NCBI GenBank assembly: GCA_017483465.1
Contig: JAFUWN010000016.1
Span: 93,385 to 157,384 of the forward strand
Direction of reading: 5' to 3'
DNA length: 64,000 bases
DNA from: Oscillospiraceae bacterium
Lineage (GTDB): Bacteria > Bacillota > Clostridia > Oscillospirales > Ruminococcaceae
Positions within the stretch are counted from its first letter, which is position 1. Every line of letters begins with the position of its first letter. The notes below the pieces were generated by a model. It made no database searches. It was not told the DNA's origin and saw only the letters and a list, made by a program, of their open reading frames with translations. Of this stretch, positions 7,977 to 17,606 are shown piece after piece. A program made the position numbers and the translations under genes.

Positions 7977-8966
7977 ATGACACATCAGGAATTGTTACAG
8001 AATATGCTTTCCGGCTGGGAAACATATTATCATCAGATCATGAACGGCGATTTTTCAGAAGTCTGCTGGAAAGAGGGGCATGACAAAACTTATGGTACTT
8101 ATGATATACAAGCGAATACCAGATTAAAATTATGCTGTTATATTTTCTATTATCATAAAGATGTACCGAAAGAACTTCTGCTCTGGCTGTTCAGGGAAGA
8201 ATGTCAGAATCTCGAAACAAACAGTTTTCAGGGAGTCAGTCAGGCTATCCAGATTCTGACTATTCTGCTCTCTGTATCAGAGGATCATCATCCGGGTTTA
8301 TTTGAACGTGCGAAAAATGCGAATTTCGACTGCTATTGCGGCTATGAATGCGAAACAGAGCTGTTCCGCCGGACTATGAAAGAACTTCCGGATTTCGATG
8401 CGTATCGCTGTCTGAGTCTTGCCTATGATACTAGCGAAACAGACTATGCACTGCAATTTTTCGATATGATGAAAGCAGAATATGTCATAAAAGAAGAAGC
8501 CGACTGCCGGACTCTCATCTGGTGGAACGATCAGCTCGGCAGAAGTGCCGATAATGAGCCGTTATTAAGAAAAAGCATGGAATTTGCTGTGATCAAAAAT
8601 AGTCCGTGGGAAATCATTTCAGCCCATTATGATTTATTAAAATTTTTCACAGAACAGAAAAATTTTTCAGAAGCCTGTCAGGAATTTGAAATGCTCTCTG
8701 CTATGGACTTGTCCTGCTGTCGGGAAACGAGGCTGTTTGATTCAATTCTGGAGAGCTGTCTTGATCTGATTAATGCCGATATTCCGGAAGCAAAAATCAT
8801 CTGGAACTGGGCAATTTCTTATATAAAAAATCTCCTGAGGACTGACAGCCTGTACGGAAATTTCTATCAAAAGCTGATTCCTGCCGTACAGAAAATGAAT
8901 CCGCCTTATGCAAAGAAAATTCAGAAACAATATGAGCAGTGGAAAAAAAGAAATAAAATTTCATAA
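7977..8966 (+). CDS. Hypothetical helical protein
   Basis: 329 residues, soluble, almost entirely alpha-helical in character, Cys- and Trp-rich. Segments such as SAHYDLLKFFTEQKNFSEAC look like TPR-type helical pairs, but I cannot assign a family. GCGAGGAG precedes the ATG by about 8 nt, and a consensus promoter lies just upstream. It is a single-gene unit. A separate promoter for the tRNA begins right after its stop. Confidence 0.8.
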   Translation: MTHQELLQNMLSGWETYYHQIMNGDFSEVCWKEGHDKTYGTYDIQANTRLKLCCYIFYYHKDVPKELLLWLFREECQNLETNSFQGVSQAIQILTILLSVSEDHHPGLFERAKNANFDCYCGYECETELFRRTMKELPDFDAYRCLSLAYDTSETDYALQFFDMMKAEYVIKEEADCRTLIWWNDQLGRSADNEPLLRKSMEFAVIKNSPWEIISAHYDLLKFFTEQKNFSEACQEFEMLSAMDLSCCRETRLFDSILESCLDLINADIPEAKIIWNWAISYIKNLLRTDSLYGNFYQKLIPAVQKMNPPYAKKIQKQYEQWKKRNKIS

Positions 8967-8971
8967 ATCAC

Positions 8972-9000
8972 TTGACAAATTCTCTCTGTTATGCTATAAT
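8972..9000 (+). promoter_or_regulatory. Promoter of tRNA-Leu
   Basis: TTGACA, 17-nt spacer, TATAAT with an extended TGC. Ten nucleotides separate the -10 box from the tRNA 5' end. Confidence 0.9.
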
Positions 9001-9009
9001 AGTATCATT

Positions 9010-9093
9010 GCCGGCGTGATGGAATTGGCAGACGTGACGGACTCAAAATCCGTTGGTAGCGATACCGTGCGGGTTCAAGTCCCGCCGCCGGCA
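9010..9093 (+). tRNA. tRNA-Leu, anticodon CAA
   Basis: 84-nt class II tRNA. The acceptor strands GCCGGCG and CGCCGGC pair perfectly, with discriminator A73. The anticodon stem ACGGA/TCCGT closes the loop CTCAAAA, giving anticodon CAA (reads UUG). A long variable arm typical of tRNA-Leu is present, and the T arm GCGGG-TTCAAGT-CCCGC is intact. The 3' CCA is not encoded. Confidence 0.97.
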
Positions 9094-9105
9094 CTGAATC
9101 TTCTG

Positions 9106-9147
9106 TGCAGATTTTTGATTTGATCAGAAATCTGCATTTTTATTTTT
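9106..9147 (+). terminator. tRNA transcript terminator
   Basis: TGCAGATTTTTGA pairs with TCAGAAATCTGCA, followed by TTTTTATTTTT. Confidence 0.9.
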
Positions 9148-9211
9148 CCTCCGGCAAGTGCAGGAAATTACTATAATTATCATCAAATTGCTATACTTCT
9201 GTTACAGATTA

Positions 9212-9220
9212 TGCTATAAT
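9212..9220 (+). promoter_or_regulatory. Extended -10 promoter of the GH5 gene
   Basis: TGCTATAAT about 32 nt upstream of the start, with no good -35 at normal spacing. It probably relies on the extended -10. Confidence 0.6.
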
Positions 9221-9252
9221 CAGAAAAAATATCAATTAAGGGGGAAGCAGTT

Positions 9253-10194
9253 ATGCTGAATCTCAAACAAAGAGGATTTTATAAAGGCATTAATCTCGGC
9301 GGATGGTTCTCTCAGTGCGATTACTCTGCCGACAGATTAAATAATTTTATCAAAGAACGGGATTTTGATAAAATTGCCGGATGGGGTGTCGATCATGTCC
9401 GGATTCCGGTGGACTATAATATTTTAGAATCCGAAGAAGGCTTTGCAAGAATCAATTATGCTGTCAGTCTGGGGAAAAAATATCATCTGCATACTGTACT
9501 CGATCTGCATAAGACAGCCGGCTTTTCGTTCGATTCTTACGGAGAAAATGAACACGGTTTCTTTGAAGATGAAGCCTATCAGGAACAGTTCTATCAGCTC
9601 TGGGAACGCTTTGCAAAAGAATTCTGCAATCAGCCTGATACAGTCGCTTTCGAGCTTCTGAACGAAGTCACGGAAGAAAGATTCCTCCCGGCATGGAACA
9701 GAATCGCTTCCACATGCATTCGGAGAATCCGGCATTATGCTCCGGAAAATCTGATTCTTGTCGGCAGCTATGAAAACAACAGTGCCCGGACAGTACAGTA
9801 TCTGGATATTCCTGACGATGAGAATTTAATTTATAATATGCATTGCTATGAGCCTTTAAAATTCACACATCAGGGGGCATACTGGACAGAGGCAATTAAT
9901 CCGGAAGAGCGTTTCAAATTCTCGGAAAGCTGTATCACACCGGAATATTTTGAGAATCTGTTTGCTTCTGCGATTGACAAGGCAAAAAAACATCATACTG
10001 TATTATACTGCGGTGAATACGGCGTGATCAACAAAGTATCACCGGAAGACACACTCTCATGGTTCCGGACAATTCATGATGTGTTTGAAAAACATCAGAT
10101 CGCCCGCTGTGCATGGAGCTATAAAGAAATGGATTTTGGTCTTTCTGATACAAGACTGAATTCTGTCCGTGAAGAAATTATCAAAAATTTGTAA
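9253..10194 (+). CDS. Cytoplasmic GH5 family glycoside hydrolase
   Basis: 313-residue TIM-barrel beta-glucanase or mannanase of the GH5 clan. The N-terminus KGINLGGWF and the strand HVRIPVDYNIL are typical. The acid/base is Glu138 in FELLNEV and the nucleophile is Glu255 in YCGEYGV. There is no signal peptide, linker, CBM or dockerin, so it should act inside the cell on imported oligosaccharides. The start has a GGGG-rich Shine-Dalgarno (AAGGGGGAAGC). The AraC gene follows from its own promoter and could control it. Exact substrate is not deducible. Confidence 0.9.
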   Translation: MLNLKQRGFYKGINLGGWFSQCDYSADRLNNFIKERDFDKIAGWGVDHVRIPVDYNILESEEGFARINYAVSLGKKYHLHTVLDLHKTAGFSFDSYGENEHGFFEDEAYQEQFYQLWERFAKEFCNQPDTVAFELLNEVTEERFLPAWNRIASTCIRRIRHYAPENLILVGSYENNSARTVQYLDIPDDENLIYNMHCYEPLKFTHQGAYWTEAINPEERFKFSESCITPEYFENLFASAIDKAKKHHTVLYCGEYGVINKVSPEDTLSWFRTIHDVFEKHQIARCAWSYKEMDFGLSDTRLNSVREEIIKNL

Positions 10195-10211
10195 ATCAAA
10201 ACAGATTCCCC

Positions 10212-10240
10212 TTGCTTTTTTAACATAATTATGTTATAAT
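10212..10240 (+). promoter_or_regulatory. Promoter of the AraC-type gene
   Basis: TTGCTT, 17-nt spacer, TATAAT, about 22 nt from the GTG start. Confidence 0.75.
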
Positions 10241-10261
10241 CAGACAAAGGGGGAATGTTTC

Positions 10262-11014
10262 GTGAATCAGGAAACGGAGAAAAAAGTGGCTGAATTATTA
10301 TTTCAACAACGGGAAGACGGCTTTGAACGGGCTTCTTTTGACAGAGAAATTGCATTCTATGAGAGTATCGGCACAGGCAATATGGAAATGATGCGTTTTT
10401 TTGCTGCTCCCCTGTTCTGCGATGGCTGCGGTACACTCAGCAAGGATGCCTTGAGAAATTTAAAATATCATCTTGTCGTCACGGCCGCACTGATCGCAAG
10501 ATTCTGTATCCGTTACGGCATGACTCCGGAGATGGCCTATCAGATGAGCGATCTGTATATCATGAAAGCAGATGAATGTCATACAGAAGCCGAAGTCCGT
10601 GCTGTTCATAAAGAAATGCTGGAAGGCTATACCAGAAAAATGCAGAGAGTCCGCAACAGCAAAGTCTATTCCAAACAGATTGTCAAGACGATCGAATATG
10701 TCAGCGAACACCTGCACAACAGAATTCTGCTCAGTGATGTATCGGAACATCTTGCAATCAGTGAAGCCTATCTTTCAAGATTATTCAAAGAAGAAACCGG
10801 CATGGCATTCAGTGACTATGTCAGTCAGCAGAAAATTGAAGCCGCTGCCAGTCTGTTACGCTATTCTGATTACTCCGACTCTGAAATCAGCAGTCTGTTC
10901 TGTTTCAGTTCGCAGAGCTATTTTATTAAAATCTTCCGGAAATATATGGGCATGACACCCAAGGCCTATAAAAAACAATATACCATGCCGGAACTTGAAA
11001 CTTCTGGCACATGA
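10262..11014 (+). CDS. AraC family transcriptional regulator
   Basis: 250 residues. The C-terminal 100 residues hold the two helix-turn-helix units of AraC/XylS proteins: LSDVSEHLAISEAYLSRLFK for the first, then the conserved FSSQSYFIKIFRKYMGMTPKAYKK end. The N-terminal 130 residues form a helical sensor-like part without a recognised ligand motif. The start is GTG, 8 nt after AAAGGGGG. It lies between the GH5 gene and the large GH9/GH16 gene, so control of either is plausible but inferred only from position. A strong terminator follows. Confidence 0.92.
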   Translation: MNQETEKKVAELLFQQREDGFERASFDREIAFYESIGTGNMEMMRFFAAPLFCDGCGTLSKDALRNLKYHLVVTAALIARFCIRYGMTPEMAYQMSDLYIMKADECHTEAEVRAVHKEMLEGYTRKMQRVRNSKVYSKQIVKTIEYVSEHLHNRILLSDVSEHLAISEAYLSRLFKEETGMAFSDYVSQQKIEAAASLLRYSDYSDSEISSLFCFSSQSYFIKIFRKYMGMTPKAYKKQYTMPELETSGT

Positions 11015-11021
11015 AACCTGA

Positions 11022-11048
11022 CTGCCGCAGAAATGCGGCAGTTTTTTT
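11022..11048 (+). terminator. Terminator of the AraC-type gene
   Basis: CTGCCGCA-gaaa-TGCGGCAG hairpin followed by seven T. Confidence 0.93.
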
Positions 11049-11209
11049 ATTTCCGAGTCATATCAAAATTTTACTATTTTTATCAAGAAAATGATATAAT
11101 TTCATATAAAATCCTGATATAATAAAATCACAATCAAGGTTGATCTGTGCTGTCAGCCGAGAAACGTTCTAAAAATAATCTATATTTCTTTTGAGAGGGG
11201 AAATTTATT
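11049..11209 (+). promoter_or_regulatory. Promoter and leader of the GH9/GH16 gene
   Basis: An extended -10 (TGATATAAT, 11092-11100) with TTACTA 18 nt upstream is the best promoter; a second TATAAT lies about 20 nt further on. The roughly 100-nt leader contains ATCAAGGTTGAT and flanking CACA/TGTG that can fold back. A GAGAGGGG Shine-Dalgarno precedes the ATG. Confidence 0.6.
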
Positions 11210-14200
11210 ATGAACAAGAAAACATTCAGAAAACGTGCAGCCGTCCTCGCTGTGTGTGCAGCTATGATGACATCCGCTCTGCCTATGACACAGATCTCTG
11301 TATCTGCTGCCGGTTCGCTCATCAGCAACGGTACTTTTGAGGGAAGTACTTCCGGCTGGGGCATGTACAAAGAAAGCGGCGGAGCTGGTTCTCTGACTTC
11401 CGAAAACGGCAAACTTGCCCTGAAAGTCAGCAGCACCGGCAAAGTGACTTATGCAATGCAGATGTATTATGACATCATTCCGTTATATCAGAACGGTGTC
11501 TACAGACTGACTTATGATATTTCCTGCACAACAAACAGATTCGTAGAAGGCATGATTCAGCAGAACGGCGGTACTTATCAGGCCTATGTCTGGGATGGTC
11601 TGGACATCAGCCCGACTCCGCAGACTGTCAGCCATGAATTCACTATGGAAGCAGAAACCGATATTATGGCAAAACTTGTATTCAACTGCGGTTTACAGGA
11701 AAAAGACGGCGGTGCTCTTCCGGAACATACTATCTATTTAGATAACGTATCTCTTGAACTCGTAGACGACAGCAAAGTGGATTACAAAGCTTCCAGACCT
11801 TATGCACCGTCTATCATGACCAATCAGGTCGGCTATAAATCCGACAGCAAGAAAACAGCTGTATTCAGAGATATTACCAATCAGACAGAATTTTCCGTGA
11901 TCAATGCTTCTACCAAACAGGCTGTTTATACCGGAAAGCTCTCCGGAGCAATCAATAACAGCTCTGCCAACGAAACGGATTATACAGGAGATTTCTCCAA
12001 AGTCACAACTCCCGGAACCTATTACATCCAGTGTGCCGGCCTTGATAATTCTTATCAGTTCACAATTGAACAGAATCCGTATACCAATCTGCTGACAGAT
12101 TCTGTTAAAATGCTCTATCTCCAGAGATGCGGAACTACTGTGACAGATGCCGATTTCGGTCATGGTGCATGTCATAACACACAGGCTACTGTTTACGGAA
12201 CCAATCAGACAATTGATGTTTCCGGCGGCTGGCACGATGCCGGCGACTACGGCCGCTATGTAGTCCCCGGTGCAAAGGCTGTTGCCGACCTGCTCTATGC
12301 ATATCTTGCAAATCCGTCCATGTACGGCGATAACACAGGCATTCCGGAAAGCGGCAACGGCAAGGCTGATATTCTCGATGAAGCAAAATTTGAACTCGAC
12401 TGGATGTTCAAAATGCAGGCCGCAAACGGCGGTGTTTATCACAAAGTAACCTGTGAAAACTTCCCCGGTTATGTCGCTCCTGAAAAGGAAACTGCTCCGC
12501 TGATTGTGACTCCGGTTTCTACAACTTCTACTGCTGACTTCGCAGGTGCAATGGCTCTGGCCGCAGAAGTTTACAAATCTTATGATTCTGCTTATGCTGC
12601 AAAATGCCTCGATGCCGCCAAGAAAGCATGGAGTTTCCTCGAACAGAATCCGAATCTGATCTTCCAGAATCCGCAGGATATTTCTACCGGTGAATACGGC
12701 GACAAGTCCGATAAAGACGAACGCTACTGGGCAGCCGCTCAGCTCTACAGAGCAACCGGAGAAAGCAAATATCTGACCGCAATGGAAAGCATTTCCACTC
12801 AGACCGGTATGGACTGGGCACTTGTCGGAGATTATGGCAATATCGCTATCCTGACAATGAAAAATGCTGATAAAAATTCCACAGCTTATCAGAACGCAAA
12901 GAGTGCTGTTCTCAAGCAGGCAGATAAATTTGTACAGAATTCTCAGGCTTCTGCTTATGGTGTATCTCTGACAAAGTTTGACTGGGGCAGCAATATGACA
13001 GTTGCCAACTCCGGTATTATCTTAGGTCTGGCAAATCAGCTCACAGGGGAACAGAAATATCTGGATGCCGCTGAAGCTCAGCTGAACTATCTGCTTGGTG
13101 TGAATCCGCTCGGAACAAGCTTCTTCACAGGCTATGGCACAGTATCTCCCGAAAATCCGCATCACAGACCCTCTATGGCTGCCGGAAAAGCTATGAAAGG
13201 CATGTTGGTCGGCGGTGTCAATTCCAATCTGGAAGACAGTGCTGCAAAAGCTTACTGCAACGGTGTTGCTCCGGCTCTGTGCTATGTCGATAATTCTGAA
13301 AGCTATTCTACTAACGAAATCACAATCTACTGGAATTCTCCTCTGACCTATCTGCTGACAATTACTGATTCTGATTCTTCTTCAATCTCTGAATCTACTA
13401 CAGAAGCTACTGAAACAGAATCTCAGAAAACTTCAGAAACTACTACTGAAAATCCGAATGTTTCCGGAATCGCTTACGGCGATGTCAATCTTGACGGCAA
13501 AGTGAATATCTTAGATGTCATCACTCTGAACAAATCCGTACTCGGAAAAGAACCGCTCAACGCACAGCAGAAATTAAATGCCGATGTTGATAACAATGGT
13601 ACGCCGGATTCTGTTGACTCTCTGAATATTATGAAATATATCGTCAAGCTGATTGATACTCTGCCTGTCGGCGGAACAGCTCCTATAACTCCTGTTCAGG
13701 ATACGACAGAACCTACGCAGCAGACGACTGAAACTCAGCAGCAGACCGGAACGATCAAAGACTACGGTACAGCTATGAATGCTTCTGCTTCCACTGTTGC
13801 AGATTTCAGAAAAGGTGCAACTCCGTTGTTCTTCGCTTCTGACGGCTGGACAAACGGCTCCTGCTTCGACTGCTGGTGGCATGAATCCAACACTTCTCTT
13901 GACAATAACATGCTCACACTGACGATTGACAAGGATAAGGGCAATAAGGGCATGTATTCCGGTGCAGAATACAGAACCACTGATTTCTATGGCTACGGCT
14001 ATTATGAAACTTCTATGCAGGCGATCAAGAATGACGGTGTTGTTTCTTCGTTCTTTACTTACACAGGTCCTTCTGACAACAATCCGTGGGATGAAATTGA
14101 TATTGAAGTACTCGGCAAAGATACTACTAAAGTACAGTTCAATTACTATACCAACGGTGCAGGCAATCATGAATATATGTATGACCTCGGCTTTGACGCT

Positions 14201-15196
14201 TCTGAAGGCTTCCATACTTACGGATTTGACTGGCAGCCTGATCATATTGCATGGTTTGTTGACGGAAAAGAAGTCTACAGAGCTACCAGCAATATCCCCT
14301 CTACACCCGGAAAAATCATGATGAATACCTGGCCTGGTGTCAGCGACCCCAGCAGCAAAGACAATGTAATTGACTGGCTGAAAGCTTTTGACGGTAATAC
14401 TCCTATTTCCGCACATTATCAGTGGGTAACTTTTGACAAGAGCAATACTGCACAGACTCAGCCCGAAACACAGCAGACAACTGAAACTCAGCCTGCTACA
14501 GAGACTCAGCAGCAGACAGCTTCCGGCATTACAGATTACGGCACAGCTATGAATGCTTCTGCTACCGCAGTTGCCAACTTTACACAAGGTGAATCTCCTC
14601 TGTTCTTCGCTTCTGACGGATGGACAAACGGTTCCTGCTTCGACTGCTGGTGGTATAAAGAAAATACTGCTGTCAAAGACGGCTATCTGAGTTTAACGAT
14701 TGATAAAGACCGTGCCGGCAAGGGCATGTACTCCGGTGCAGAATACAGAACCACTGATTTCTACAGCTACGGCTATTATGAAACTTCTATGCAGGCGATC
14801 AAGAATGACGGTGTTGTTTCCTCGTTCTTTACCTACACAGGCCCTTCTGACAACAATCCGTGGGATGAAATTGATATTGAAGTACTCGGCAAAGATACTA
14901 CTAAAGTACAGTTCAATTACTATACCAACGGTGAAGGCAATCACGAATATATGTATGACCTCGGCTTTGACGCTTCTCAGGGATTCCATACTTATGGCTT
15001 TGACTGGCAGCCTGATCATATTGCATGGTTCGTTGACGGAAAAGAAGTCTACAGAGCTACCAGCAATATCCCCTCTACGCCCGGAAAAATCATGATGAAT
15101 ACCTGGCCCGGCACAGGCGTTGACGAATGGCTGAAACCTTTCAACGGCAACACACCTCTGACAGCTCGCTATCAGTGGGTAACTTATAACAAATAA
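11210..15196 (+). CDS. Secreted cellulosomal enzyme: CBM4-GH9-dockerin-GH16-GH16
   Basis: 1328 residues. Domains in order: Sec signal peptide (1 to about 33); CBM4-like module (about 35-180); GH9 N-terminal Ig domain (from TNQVGYKSD, about 204); GH9 endoglucanase with the [11 protein letters not shown] motif at about 341 and the general acid in NEITIYWN near 703; Ser/Thr linker; type I dockerin at about 757-820 with calcium loops [12 protein letters not shown] and [12 protein letters not shown]; Thr/Gln linker; GH16 lichenase-type module (about 851-1080) with DEIDIEV; linker; and a second GH16 (about 1109-1328), also with DEIDIEV. It should cut cellulose and beta-1,3-1,4-glucan from a scaffoldin. 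The dockerin is internal rather than C-terminal, and the two GH16 units are nearly identical over long stretches of DNA. Confidence 0.97.
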   Translation: MNKKTFRKRAAVLAVCAAMMTSALPMTQISVSAAGSLISNGTFEGSTSGWGMYKESGGAGSLTSENGKLALKVSSTGKVTYAMQMYYDIIPLYQNGVYRLTYDISCTTNRFVEGMIQQNGGTYQAYVWDGLDISPTPQTVSHEFTMEAETDIMAKLVFNCGLQEKDGGALPEHTIYLDNVSLELVDDSKVDYKASRPYAPSIMTNQVGYKSDSKKTAVFRDITNQTEFSVINASTKQAVYTGKLSGAINNSSANETDYTGDFSKVTTPGTYYIQCAGLDNSYQFTIEQNPYTNLLTDSVKMLYLQRCGTTVTDADFGHGACHNTQATVYGTNQTIDVSGGWHDAGDYGRYVVPGAKAVADLLYAYLANPSMYGDNTGIPESGNGKADILDEAKFELDWMFKMQAANGGVYHKVTCENFPGYVAPEKETAPLIVTPVSTTSTADFAGAMALAAEVYKSYDSAYAAKCLDAAKKAWSFLEQNPNLIFQNPQDISTGEYGDKSDKDERYWAAAQLYRATGESKYLTAMESISTQTGMDWALVGDYGNIAILTMKNADKNSTAYQNAKSAVLKQADKFVQNSQASAYGVSLTKFDWGSNMTVANSGIILGLANQLTGEQKYLDAAEAQLNYLLGVNPLGTSFFTGYGTVSPENPHHRPSMAAGKAMKGMLVGGVNSNLEDSAAKAYCNGVAPALCYVDNSESYSTNEITIYWNSPLTYLLTITDSDSSSISESTTEATETESQKTSETTTENPNVSGIAYGDVNLDGKVNILDVITLNKSVLGKEPLNAQQKLNADVDNNGTPDSVDSLNIMKYIVKLIDTLPVGGTAPITPVQDTTEPTQQTTETQQQTGTIKDYGTAMNASASTVADFRKGATPLFFASDGWTNGSCFDCWWHESNTSLDNNMLTLTIDKDKGNKGMYSGAEYRTTDFYGYGYYETSMQAIKNDGVVSSFFTYTGPSDNNPWDEIDIEVLGKDTTKVQFNYYTNGAGNHEYMYDLGFDASEGFHTYGFDWQPDHIAWFVDGKEVYRATSNIPSTPGKIMMNTWPGVSDPSSKDNVIDWLKAFDGNTPISAHYQWVTFDKSNTAQTQPETQQTTETQPATETQQQTASGITDYGTAMNASATAVANFTQGESPLFFASDGWTNGSCFDCWWYKENTAVKDGYLSLTIDKDRAGKGMYSGAEYRTTDFYSYGYYETSMQAIKNDGVVSSFFTYTGPSDNNPWDEIDIEVLGKDTTKVQFNYYTNGEGNHEYMYDLGFDASQGFHTYGFDWQPDHIAWFVDGKEVYRATSNIPSTPGKIMMNTWPGTGVDEWLKPFNGNTPLTARYQWVTYNK

Positions 15197-15217
15197 TCAT
15201 TGGTATTATCAAAAAAA

Positions 15218-15250
15218 TGCAGAGATTCAGAATCTCTGCATTTTTATTAT
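15218..15250. terminator. Bidirectional terminator between the GH9/GH16 gene and the regulator
   Basis: ATGCAGAGATT-cag-AATCTCTGCAT with A-run upstream and TTTTTATTATTT downstream. It serves both convergent genes. Confidence 0.92.
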
Positions 15251-15251
15251 T

Positions 15252-17459
15252 TCAGTGATAATTTCTGTAGGCACTCGGTGTCATGCCGGTGATCTGCCGA
15301 AACTGCCGCATAAAATATTTTTCGTCCTCATAGCCGGACTGCCATGCGATTTCCGGCAGATTTTCGGAAGTCGTCAGAAGCAGATATTTTGCATAAGAAA
15401 TCCGGCTCTGAATTAAATCCTGATGAAAGCTGACATTGAACAAGTCTTTATAAGCTGCCCGGAAATAGCCATAGCTGAGATGAAATTCCATACAGGTTTT
15501 CTGTGCATTCCATTCCTGAGAGGGATTCCGGTACATAGCATTTCTCATGTTCATATATTCCTGATAATTCGCAGAATTTCGTTTTTCAGAAAGCTCGGCT
15601 GCCTTTTCGTGCAGCAGTTTCTGCACAGAGGTCAGGCAGGTTTCTGCATTGCAGTCTCCGGTTTCAAATATTCCGACCGCAGTGAGCAGGGCATCCATAC
15701 TGCAATGTTCGCTGTACAGCGGAGAATGCTGTAATAAAATTCTGATTTTATCCTGTATCATAGCCGGATAATCTTCGGGATAATTTCCGATTGCTGCAAA
15801 GACATACAGACCATCGGACAGCTTTCCGCAGAACTGCTTTTTTTCAGAAATAATTTTCTTCATGCATTCGGCATTTTCGACTTCAATCCGGACAGAAAGG
15901 CTTTTCTTATCCAGACTGCCGTGTTCGGCAGATAATCCGGTACGGATCAGGAACAGCAGCAGTTTTTCTTCCGGAAGAGCCTGTTTCAGGGCGATTCTGA
16001 GTTCATTCAGGAATCCGCTGCGATTATACAGACCTGTCACAGTATCATGATATTCTGAAAGATTCTGACATTGCAGAAGTTCATGAATATCGTTTTTCAT
16101 ACGCAGGGCTTCGAGGGCATTGGCAGCGATTTTCAGCCAGTCCCTGAAAACAGAGTCATAGACATCCGGCTTTTCATACTGCAGAATGAAATAGCCGAGT
16201 TCTTTTCCGGCAAAGAAAATCGGACAGAAATACAGAATTTCACGATCAAGATGTTCTTCCGGTATTCCCGGAAACAGTTCTTTTCTGAGAAAGGGTCTTG
16301 GTTCATCAGAGATATTGTTGGCTGTCATCACCGGATAGCAAAGCATGATTTCTTCATCCGTATCAGAATAGGCCGTACTCCGGAAATTCTGACTGCACCA
16401 GTTTTCATACAAGCACAGATACAGGCCTTTCAGATCACGGATTAAATATACAAATTCCTGTAACGTGTGAATATAATCCGAAACCGAACGGCAGACTGTC
16501 AGCTGCTGTTCAAAATTGCCTTCAAAATTCAGGGTAATATATTCCTGTTCCCGGCGGACTTTCCGGAGTTCCTGGCTCAAATGCAGATGATTCACACCGC
16601 AGGTACAGGTATTGCCGGAAACAAGATAGCCTTTTGTAGAAACAGGTTCTGTTTCGATTCCGGTCATCATTTCATAGAGCTGACTGACAGCAGAAATGCC
16701 TACTGCCTTCCGGTTTCTCTGATAAGTCGTCAGCACGGGAGCATGATAGAACCGGCCGCCGACATATTCATAGCCGATAATTGTCACATCTTCCGGCACT
16801 CTGATACCGTATTCCAGGAATTTGTCACATAATCCATAGGCCATATAATCATTGGCACAGATAATGGCCTGCGGCAGTTTTCTGGTTTTATTGATATATT
16901 CCATAGCAAGAGTTTCTCCGGAATTCATCCAGAAATCGCCGTAAATAATATGACTGTCATCCAGAGAAAGCCCGTAATTCCAGAGGGCATTCCGGACACC
17001 CTGTACTCTTTGATGAGAAGTTTCTGTATTTTCAAATCCGGTCAGGACATCAAATTCCGTAAAATGATGTACTTCCAGAAGATGAGCGGCAATTTCTTCA
17101 AAATCCTGTCTGACATTATTATTGATACAGACCATTCCGGGGAGTTCTGCTCCGGTAACGACAACAGGCACATTTCTTTTGATAATTTTCTGATAGATAT
17201 ACTGCTGCAATTCCGGATTCAGAATAGATTCTGCTGTAAGAATCAGGCCGTCAATCCGTTCGGAAACGATCAGGTCATAAATTTTATTCTCCACTTCCGT
17301 GTTGGCATAATATTTCTGAAAATTATAGATATTGGAAAAAACTGCTGTAGAGATATGCAGTTTCTGTGTCTGTTCCAGAATACCGTCAAGCAGCTGACGC
17401 TGTTCGGCCTGAAAAGCCTTGGCTGTGATGATGCCGATCATCCTGTTTTTTTTCTGCAT
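15252..17459 (-). CDS. Hybrid sensor-regulator: sugar-binding domain, degenerate GGDEF, AraC DNA-binding domain
   Basis: 735 residues, cytoplasmic. Residues about 5-290 form a LacI/GalR-type periplasmic-binding fold (MIGIITAKAFQAEQRQLLDG, AIICANDYMAYGLCD, PEDVTIIGYEYVGG) but lack the N-terminal LacI helix-turn-helix. A CTCGVNH motif follows, then a GAF-like middle. A GGDEF-type start (HDTVTGLYNRSGF) follows, whose GGDEF motif has decayed to GKLSDGLYVF, so no cyclase activity is expected. The last 100 residues are an AraC double helix-turn-helix ending RQITGMTPSAYRN. I chose ATG 17459, preceded by AAGGCGG, over an ATG eight codons upstream. It is convergent with the GH9/GH16 gene and is a close architectural twin of the gene at 52254. 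Confidence 0.9.
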   Translation of the reverse strand: MQKKNRMIGIITAKAFQAEQRQLLDGILEQTQKLHISTAVFSNIYNFQKYYANTEVENKIYDLIVSERIDGLILTAESILNPELQQYIYQKIIKRNVPVVVTGAELPGMVCINNNVRQDFEEIAAHLLEVHHFTEFDVLTGFENTETSHQRVQGVRNALWNYGLSLDDSHIIYGDFWMNSGETLAMEYINKTRKLPQAIICANDYMAYGLCDKFLEYGIRVPEDVTIIGYEYVGGRFYHAPVLTTYQRNRKAVGISAVSQLYEMMTGIETEPVSTKGYLVSGNTCTCGVNHLHLSQELRKVRREQEYITLNFEGNFEQQLTVCRSVSDYIHTLQEFVYLIRDLKGLYLCLYENWCSQNFRSTAYSDTDEEIMLCYPVMTANNISDEPRPFLRKELFPGIPEEHLDREILYFCPIFFAGKELGYFILQYEKPDVYDSVFRDWLKIAANALEALRMKNDIHELLQCQNLSEYHDTVTGLYNRSGFLNELRIALKQALPEEKLLLFLIRTGLSAEHGSLDKKSLSVRIEVENAECMKKIISEKKQFCGKLSDGLYVFAAIGNYPEDYPAMIQDKIRILLQHSPLYSEHCSMDALLTAVGIFETGDCNAETCLTSVQKLLHEKAAELSEKRNSANYQEYMNMRNAMYRNPSQEWNAQKTCMEFHLSYGYFRAAYKDLFNVSFHQDLIQSRISYAKYLLLTTSENLPEIAWQSGYEDEKYFMRQFRQITGMTPSAYRNYH

Positions 17460-17571
17460 AAATTCACCGCCTTTTCTGAGCATTTTATTTCTCTGTTCTT
17501 ATCATAGCACAAAATCAGAAGAAAATCAAGAGAAAATCTTCATTTTATCCACCAAATCTGCATATTTTCAG

Positions 17572-17600
17572 TTGTAAGTTTCAATAAAAAGAGCTATAAT
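17572..17600 (+). promoter_or_regulatory. Promoter of a putative non-coding RNA
   Basis: TTGTAA, 17-nt spacer, TATAAT. The transcript should begin near 17607, with no plus-strand reading frame of note before the terminator-like hairpin at 17755-17797. Confidence 0.8.
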
Positions 17601-17606
17601 AAATAC

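Noticed and set aside
11738-12442. 234-codon minus-strand frame
   Set aside because: Shadow of the GH9 coding sequence. No start signals and hydrophobic composition typical of antisense frames in this genome.
13574-14587. Long minus-strand open frame of 337 codons
   Set aside because: It is antisense to the GH16 module and linkers of the GH9/GH16 gene. It has no ribosome site and a similar shadow frame appears opposite the second GH16 copy, as expected from the duplicated coding sequence.
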